DNA of 64,000 bases. Origin: Atrina japonica (taxonomy: Eukaryota > Mollusca > Bivalvia > Pterioida > Pinnidae). Where the stretch lies: the NCBI GenBank assembly GCA_030159075.1, contig BROG01000631.1, forward strand, positions 124,001 to 188,000. The letters run 5' to 3'. Position numbers and translations under genes: made by a program. Below the pieces are notes generated by a model. That model saw nothing but the letters and a program-made list of their open reading frames with translations. It had not been told where the DNA came from and made no database searches. Positions 58,096 to 64,000 of this stretch are shown here, in pieces; the stretch's first letter is position 1; every line of letters begins with the position of its first letter.

Positions 58096-60895
58096 CTGAA
58101 ATAAAAACAAAATAAACAATGTTAAATAATGGTACAGAGTTATAAGATTAATGAGAAAACAATAATTTACAATTAAATTTACATTCTACTAAGTACTTGT
58201 GTTATAAACATAAAACTAATGTTATAGTTTTGCAAAAATACCTTACATCTTAAAAACTGAATGCAAATATGCGAACATCTACTGAACTGCTTCATCTCAC
58301 ATGTGGGACGTGGTGTAATTACATGTAGATTATATCTGAGAAGTGCAGTAATGGGATGGCTAAATGGTATAGAGTTTGTACTTAGAATGCAGAGGGCATA
58401 CAATTATGAATCAAAGGACTGAAAGTTCTGAAAGGCAAATCCTTTGTCAAATCTGAATTGGTGAATTTATAAAAGAATATATATCTATACATCCACGCAG
58501 TTACTGTTTAACCTGGGAATATACATCATTGATCTGCTAAAATCAGAAATTAGTATAGGCTGTTGAATATCATATCATGGTACATCTTTAAACTGAAACA
58601 TTTATTTGAAATATAAGAAATTAGTGGATGCTTATTTTTGATTATGCATCAGTAGAAATTTATACATTTTATGATATGTTTACATTGTCATTACAAAACA
58701 GCAGACATACAGAGGTGGACTTAGATTTACATGTACAGTCATGGGACATATACATGTACATGTACATTTGTCACTTACATGTATGTTATTTTCTTCTTTA
58801 TTTTATATACAACCAATAATTTTTAAATGTTGGTAAAATCCAGAATTTTACAAACTTGTACAAATTTATGGTAGATCTAGGACAATTTCATATTTCTAAA
58901 ATATATATGCATTTTTAAATTATTGTGTTTATTTACAGAAACAGTATTTTTCCAAGAATAATTTTGTGAATTCTGTAATTATTCTTTCAGTCTAATGAAA
59001 TATGTCAAAATTTACCTGAGGTAATTTTATCCTCCAGAAAATAATTATTTTCTCAAAATAAACAAAAGTATATCTAAATTTCAAAATGATTAAAAAATTA
59101 ATTCAATTTCCTTCATGTAAACTTAAAATATTTGAAATATTGCTTAAATTAGTGGATTCTGTGTGTATTTAATAATTGCTGGTTTTATATAAAACAAAGA
59201 AGAAAATAACATAAGTGACAAATATTTATGACCCATGGTTGTAGATCGATCACGACTTTCAACAGCTTTAAAAAATATTCCATTATTCAGTTCCCTTTAC
59301 TCCCTAATTATTTAACAGAAAAACGTTCGTTCAACAACCTTAAAATTACATTGTTATTTGGTATGTAAAAATGGAGTAATAAATGTAGATTGATGTCTCA
59401 AATATGAATTGGGTTAAAAAAATTAAACATCGGGTCAAACTGATTTAAAGTCGAAACACCCGTGGTAACGATGACAAATGTAAATACATCAACTAAAACC
59501 ACCTGGCTAGACTTTAAAACTCTATTACTGGCAGGAATCATGCAATCACTAGCTGCATTGCTGTTTGTGCTATCCGACCAGAACCACGATCGAGTAAACT
59601 GGTCTTTTATTCTCTCACGAATGAACAGAATTTACAGCACACCAGGAAAGCATCTTACTCAATGTCAGACATTAACGGTTTAATCGTAGTTTGTCTATTA
59701 TTACTTTCACGAGTAATCTTGAAAACTTAAATAATCTATCAGTTAAGTAAAAATTCATGTTGTATGAATAAAAAGGAAACGATGATCGATTCAAGTTTCT
59801 AAATAACGTGAATTAAAATGGGTATTGATGTCAAAATTGGCAACGCTAAACTGAGGGAATTCCTCTTTTCAACAAGTGCCCTATGTCACGTGACTATAAC
59901 AATTCATCACAACATTTTCGTCTGTCTTCTTTATCGAATTTTAGTTTCAATGAGATTTCAAAGTACAAGAAATGGTATCCTAGTTCAGGAATTATTAGAA
60001 GAAAGTATTCAATTGAAATAACATTCAAATTAGACACAAAGAAGTATTTTAATGGTTGAATCTCAGGTAACTACTTTCTATAGCGCAAGGAGTAGTTTGG
60101 CAAATTCATGGCACATTGATTTTTGAACAGGGTTGCTGACTATGCTTAATTGAGTACACAGAAAACCTCGAGGAATTTTGAGCCTGTCATAGCAATAATG
60201 CCTTGCCTTAAAAATGAAAGGTTTTGAGATCTGAATTATGAATAGTTCTAAATCAAGATTAATACAGATAGTGGCTGGTCTTTAGTCATTGTTCAGCATA
60301 AGAATGTAACAAGTGTTCTGTAAACTGTGTAATGAAAATGCAAGTGCTCTGTATCCTGTAACCACAGAATGCAAGGTTTGGAGAAATCTATAATAATACC
60401 ACAAAATTTGTTGTTACTTTAAGTTATAATTTATACATGCTTAATGATAAAACACCAGCACATTTTAAATAATACAAAATAATATTAAATGTTACTCAAT
60501 TATCTGTATATTGTATGGAAATTCCCTAATGATGTGGTGTTAAAAAGTTGAACAATTAAATATAGTGTTAAAGGTTTTCTTGTAGCCACCTTATAATTTC
60601 CATTTGTGTGATGAAAACAACAGCTTGAAGAACAGGACATAAATGAATATATATTGGCGAAGATTAAAGAGCTAACCTGTTTGTTTTTCTGCTTGATTGC
60701 TACAGCAACACAATGGTCAGGCAGGAGATATTCTTCAAATTTCCAGTCTGATTGCTTAACTCCATCAACTTCAACCATAGTATCTGTCAAAGTGCAGTCC
60801 TCTGTCAGCTGTGGTGTTGGGATGGTAAAATTTAGTCTACTGACCTCAAATCCTATACCAATTCCAAGTGCTTTTACGTAACTTTCTTTCAGACA
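57907..60895 (-). CDS. AASDHPPT: AASDHPPT, 4'-phosphopantetheinyl transferase (last two exons)
   Basis: The enzyme moves the 4'-phosphopantetheine arm of CoA to a serine of carrier proteins, in animals the cytosolic fatty acid synthase ACP and AASDH, and also the mitochondrial ACP. The two visible exons give the C-terminal 135 residues. The first carries the family motif LKESYVKALGIGIGFE, equivalent to the W-x-x-K-E-S/A-x-x-K motif that supplies a metal-binding Glu and the catalytic Lys, then RLNFTIP, a W-x-F-E-E-Y stretch and DHCVAVAI. The second ends with the conserved DLNELI..PLSDPDQSYWESF tail. This matches the end of the roughly 310-residue animal protein. Upstream exons must lie right of 64000; the first intron visible to the right is filled with the 143-bp array. 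Confidence 0.92.
58096..58736. other. AASDHPPT intron, left part
   Basis: Nondescript sequence next to the terminal exon. Confidence 0.4.
58737..59242. mobile_element. TIR element family F3, full copy
   Basis: The left end TCATGGGACATATACATGTA with GTCACTTACATGTATGTTAT mirrors the right end ATAACATAAGTGACAAATAT with TTATGACCCATGG. The inverted ends are about 70 bp; total about 506 bp. The interior aligns in reverse with 29589-30038 (for example TTCAGTCTAATGAAATATGT versus ACATATTTCATTAGACTGAA). Non-coding, intronic to AASDHPPT. Confidence 0.8.
59243..60676. other. AASDHPPT intron, no exon recognised
   Basis: Two short plus-strand frames (59462-59683 and 59818-60021) have no recognised domain. 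No repeat family is assigned. Confidence 0.4.
60677..60895 (-). CDS. AASDHPPT: AASDHPPT penultimate exon with catalytic motif
   Basis: 219 bp (73 codons), phase 0 at both ends, with acceptor atatttcag and donor CAG|GTTAGC. It begins CLKESYVKALGIGIGFEVSR, continues through TLTDTMVEVDGVKQSDWKFE and EYLLPDHCVAVAIKQKNKQ. The Glu of KES and the Lys four residues later are present, so the active site is intact in this segment. Confidence 0.93.
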
Positions 60896-60904
60896 CTGAA
60901 ATAT

Positions 60905-60950
60905 GTTAATAATAATAATAATGATAATAATAATAATAATAATAATAACT
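60905..60950. repeat. (ATA)n microsatellite
   Basis: Trinucleotide run with one GATA interruption, ten bases upstream of the AASDHPPT acceptor. A related run (ATAATAATA) lies at 62589-62602, at the boundary of the duplicated block. Confidence 0.9.
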
Positions 60951-60995
60951 AGAGCTGAGCTTTTTGCTGAAGCAAAAAGGGGTCATCCGATTACA

Positions 60996-61150
60996 GCTGA
61001 GGCTACAGCTTTGATACAGCTTCAGCTGAGCAACAGAGCAAAGCTCAGAAGCTACAGCTTTGATACAGCTTCAGTTGAGCAACAGAGCAAAGCTCAGAAG
61101 CTACAGCTTTGATACAGCTTCAGCTGAGCAACAGAGCAAATCTTAGAAGC
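60996..61150. repeat. 49-bp tandem repeat, about three copies
   Basis: Units of GCTACAGCTTTGATACAGCT plus TCAGCTGAGCAACAGAGCAA plus AGCTCAGAA. A single copy introduces the second block at 62653-62705. Confidence 0.9.
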
Positions 61151-61179
61151 TATGACCTTGAGACCGAAGTCAGATTCTC

Positions 61180-62290
61180 AAAGACCAATCTTGATATTTT
61201 GAGCTATTTTGAGTTGAATTTTTCAATTTGAGCTGTGACCTTGACCTTTCGTCGGATGACCTTGAAACTTCACACATATGTTATTCACTACATTCCCTAC
61301 AAATCAACAACACTAACCTATATATAAAAGTTCTACAGTTTTTGAGCTATTTTGAGTTGAAATTTTCAATTTGAGCTGTGACCTTGACCTTTCATCGGAT
61401 GACCTTGAAACTTCACACATATGTGTTCTTTAGGTCATTCCCTACAAATCATCAACACTAACCTATATATAAAAGTTCTATAGTTTTTGAGCTATTTTGA
61501 GTTGAAATTTTCAATTTGAGCTGTGACCTTGACCTTTCATCGGATGACCTTGAAACTTCACACATGTGTTTTTCACCTCATTCCCTACAAATCTTCAACA
61601 CTAACATATATATAAAAGTTCTATAGTTTTTGAGCGATTTTGAGTTGAAATTTTCAATTTGAGCTGTGACCTTGACCTTTCATCGGATGACCTTGAAACT
61701 TCACACATGCGTTATTCAGCTCATTCCCTACAAATCATCAACACTAATATATATATAAAAGTTCTATAGTTTTTGAGTTATTTTGAGTTGAAATTTTCAA
61801 TTTGAGCTGTGACCTTGACCTTTGATCCAACGACCTTGAAACTTTACATAAAAATTCCTCATTGAATTATCTACATATCTTGTACAGTAACAGGTATATA
61901 AAAGTTTCACCGTTTTCGAGCTATTTTCAATTGAAATTTTTAGAGAAATTTCAAACTCACCTGTGACCTTGACCTTTTATTCAATGACCATGAAATTTCG
62001 TATGAATATTCAACAGCCTAATATCTACAAATCACTCATGTATATGTCTATACTAAAATCAGATAGTTCTAGAGATATTGAGATTTTAAATTTTCAAAGG
62101 TCTCTGTGACCTTGATCTTAAATCATGTGACCTTGAAACTTTTTGAGCATGTGCAGCTCATAAAACTGAACAACTTTTTCATGCATATGTCTATAGTAAA
62201 GATGCTTCGTTTCTGAGATATTTTAACTTTTGTCTCATTTTTAGCTCACAAAATCTGAACCCTTTTTTCAGCCCCTAGCGAGCTTTTTTC
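61180..62290. repeat. 143-145 bp tandem array, block 1
   Basis: The landmark ACCTTGACCTTT recurs at 61238, 61381, 61526, 61669 and 61814 with 143-145 bp spacing, then in more diverged units (near 61966 and 62108). Each unit has TTTTGAGCTATTTTGAGTTG, then GAGCTGTGACCTTGACCTTT, CATCGGATGACCTTGAAACT and CATTCCCTACAAATC. The block ends with TCAGCCCCTAGCGAGC. It lies in an AASDHPPT intron. Confidence 0.95.
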
Positions 62291-62617
62291 AGGGGACACT
62301 TAGATCAAATTTGAAATATTCCTGCACAACTACAGTCTTTGCTCTTCCAGAAAATCCAAACAGATTTACTTTAGCTTCAGTAGTTCCTGAGAAAAATGTG
62401 CCACAAAATGGGACATGTGAAAAATGAAAAGGGGAGATAACTCTGAAAATAGAGGGAATTTTGAAAAAATGAGAAAAATGACCCCGGTTCATCTGATGCT
62501 GTAATGTTGCTGAAAATTTGAGCGAAATCGGCTGAGCCGTTTATGAGCTACAGAGAGTACAAAATCTGTTGGAGAAAAAAAAAAAGAATAATAATAATAA
62601 TATTCACGAAAACAATA
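62291..62617. repeat. spacer between array blocks
   Basis: Single-copy in this window (CCACAAAATGGGACATGTGA, GGGAGATAACTCTGAAAAT), ending in an A-rich stretch and (ATA)n before the palindrome at 62618. It looks like the unique 3' part of a larger repeat unit. Confidence 0.6.
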
Positions 62618-62646
62618 GGGTCATCCGACCTAAAGTCGGATGACCC
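62618..62646. repeat. perfect palindrome GGGTCATCCGAC-ctaaa-GTCGGATGACCC
   Basis: Twelve-base perfect inverted arms around a five-base centre, at the junction between array blocks. GGGTCATCCGA also occurs once at the start of block 1 (about 60980), where the inverted arm is missing. Confidence 0.9.
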
Positions 62647-62652
62647 TCCATA

Positions 62653-64000
62653 GCTGAGGCTACAGCTTTGATACAGCTTCAGCTGAGCAAGAGAGCAAAG
62701 CTCAGAAGCTATGACCCTGAGACCGAAGTCCGATCCACAAAGACAAATTTTGATATTTTGAGTTGAAATGTTGAAATTGAGTTGTGACCTTGACTTTTGA
62801 TTGGATGACCTTGAAACTTCACACATATGTTCTTGAGCTCATTCCCTACAAATCATCAACAATAACCTATATATAAAAATTCTATAGTTTTTGAGCTATT
62901 TTGAGTTTAAAATTTTCAATTTGAGCTGTGACCTTGACCTTTCATCGGATGACCTTGAAACTTCACACATATGTTCTTCAGCTCATTCACTACAAATCTT
63001 CAACACTAACCTATATATAAAAAGTTCTATAGTTTTTGAGCTATTTTGAGTTGAAATTTTCAATTTGAGCTGTGACCTTGACCTTTCATCGGATGACCTT
63101 GAAACTTCACACATATGTTTTACAGCTCATTCCCTACAAATCTTCAACACTAACCTATATATAATAGTTCTATAGTTTTTGAGCTATTTTGAGTTGAAAT
63201 TTTCAATTTGAGCTGTGACCTTGACCTTTTATCAGATGACCTTGAAACTTCACACATATGTTTCTTCAGTTCATTCCCTACAAATCTTCAACACTAACCT
63301 ATATATAAAAGTTCTATAGTTTTTGAGCTATTTTGAGTTGAAATTTTCAATTTGAGCTGTGACCTTGACCTTTCATCGGATGACCTTGAAATTTCACACA
63401 TATGTTTTTCAGCTCATTCCCTACAAATCATCAACACTAACATATATATAAAAGTTCTATAGTTTTTGAGCTATTTTGAGTTGAAATTTTCAATTTGAGC
63501 TGTGACCTTGACCTTTGATCCAACGACCTTGAAACTTTACATCAAAATTCCGCATCGAATTATCTAAATATCTTGTACAGTAACAGGTATATAAAAGTTT
63601 CACCGTTTTCGAGCTATTTTCAATTGAAATTTTTAGAGAAATTTCAAACTCAGCTGTGACCTTGACCTTTTATCCGATGACCATGAAATTTCGTATGAAC
63701 ATTTATCAGCCTATTGTCTACAAATCACTCATGTATATGTCTATACTAAAATCTGATAGTTCTAGAGATATTAAGATTTAAAATTTTTAAATATCTCTGT
63801 GACCTTGACCTTAAATTCTGTGACCTTGAAACTTTTTGAGCATGTGCAGCTCATAAAACTGAACAACTTTCTCATGCATATGTCTATAGTAAAGATGCTT
63901 AGTTTCTGAGATATTTTGACTTTTGTCTCATTTTTAGCTGACAAAATATGATCCCTTTTTTCAGCCCCTGGCGAGCTTTTTTCAGGGGACACTTGGATTA
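62653..64000. repeat. 143-145 bp tandem array, block 2 (runs off the right edge)
   Basis: Repeats the order of block 1: 49-mer, five or more 143-bp units, the same two diverged units (GTTTCACCGTTTTCGAGCTA), then TCAGCCCCTGGCGAGC at 63961. The start is offset from block 1 by 1657 bp and the end by about 1693 bp, so the whole block is a direct duplication with one unit more or less. Confidence 0.95.

Noticed and set aside
60903..61112. Plus-strand open frame through the 49-bp repeat
   Set aside because: Repeat-derived; the same peptide phrase recurs in shifted frames.

Overview
The window is animal nuclear DNA, most likely from a bivalve or related mollusc. The supporting signs are short exons with GT..AG junctions, large introns, abundant ACATGTA-type motifs, tRNA-headed SINEs, Penelope-like reverse transcriptase fragments, and 'GTGACCTTGACCTTT' repeats of a kind familiar from molluscs. 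The organism assignment is inference; no single diagnostic gene proves it. Every supported protein-coding exon lies on the minus strand.

Gene content. (1) 197-17791: a multi-exon gene for a protein with two EF-hands followed by WD40 repeats (WDR49/WDR64/EFCAB8-like). Six exons are placed with compatible phases. At least one exon between 2.1 and 9.8 kb was not found, and the 3' part lies left of the window. (2) 41875-42327: a strong first coding exon (151 residues, Ser/Pro/Arg-rich, unknown). A candidate second exon lies at 28676-28783 and a weaker one at 23379-23458. These may be a separate gene or an upstream start of gene 1. (3) 53965-56747: the last two visible exons of an unknown single-pass membrane protein. 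(4) 57907-60895: the last two exons of AASDHPPT, the 4'-phosphopantetheinyl transferase, the firmest identification here.

Repeat content makes up most of the window. Tandem arrays: 28 bp (520-1320), 42 bp (7049-7806 with a decayed flank to 8625), a 141-bp higher-order array built from 17-mers (10.37-11.15 kb), 34 bp (12.65 kb), 43 bp (22.37 kb), about 45 bp (39.5-40.0 kb), and a 143-145 bp array (61.2-64.0 kb) that is itself duplicated as a block of about 1.7 kb. Foldback or terminal-inverted-repeat elements form several families (4.0; 5.4/23.9/55.0; 27.3; 29.6/58.7 kb; and a CAGTGGAACCTG-ended family at 10.3, 14.8 and 28.0 kb). tRNA-derived SINEs are scattered in both orientations. At 34.9-39.5 kb lies a 4.5-kb block of nearly pure T and A with almost no G on the plus strand. 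At 47.0-50.6 kb is a mosaic of direct and inverted Penelope-like fragments; one copy keeps an open reading frame through the YLDD motif.

The genes show no evident joint pathway. The most notable features are the composition block, the nested TIR/higher-order array, the repeated nuclear-receptor half-sites in the AASDHPPT intron, the head-to-head retroelement pair, and a miRNA-precursor-sized hairpin at 45.02-45.11 kb.
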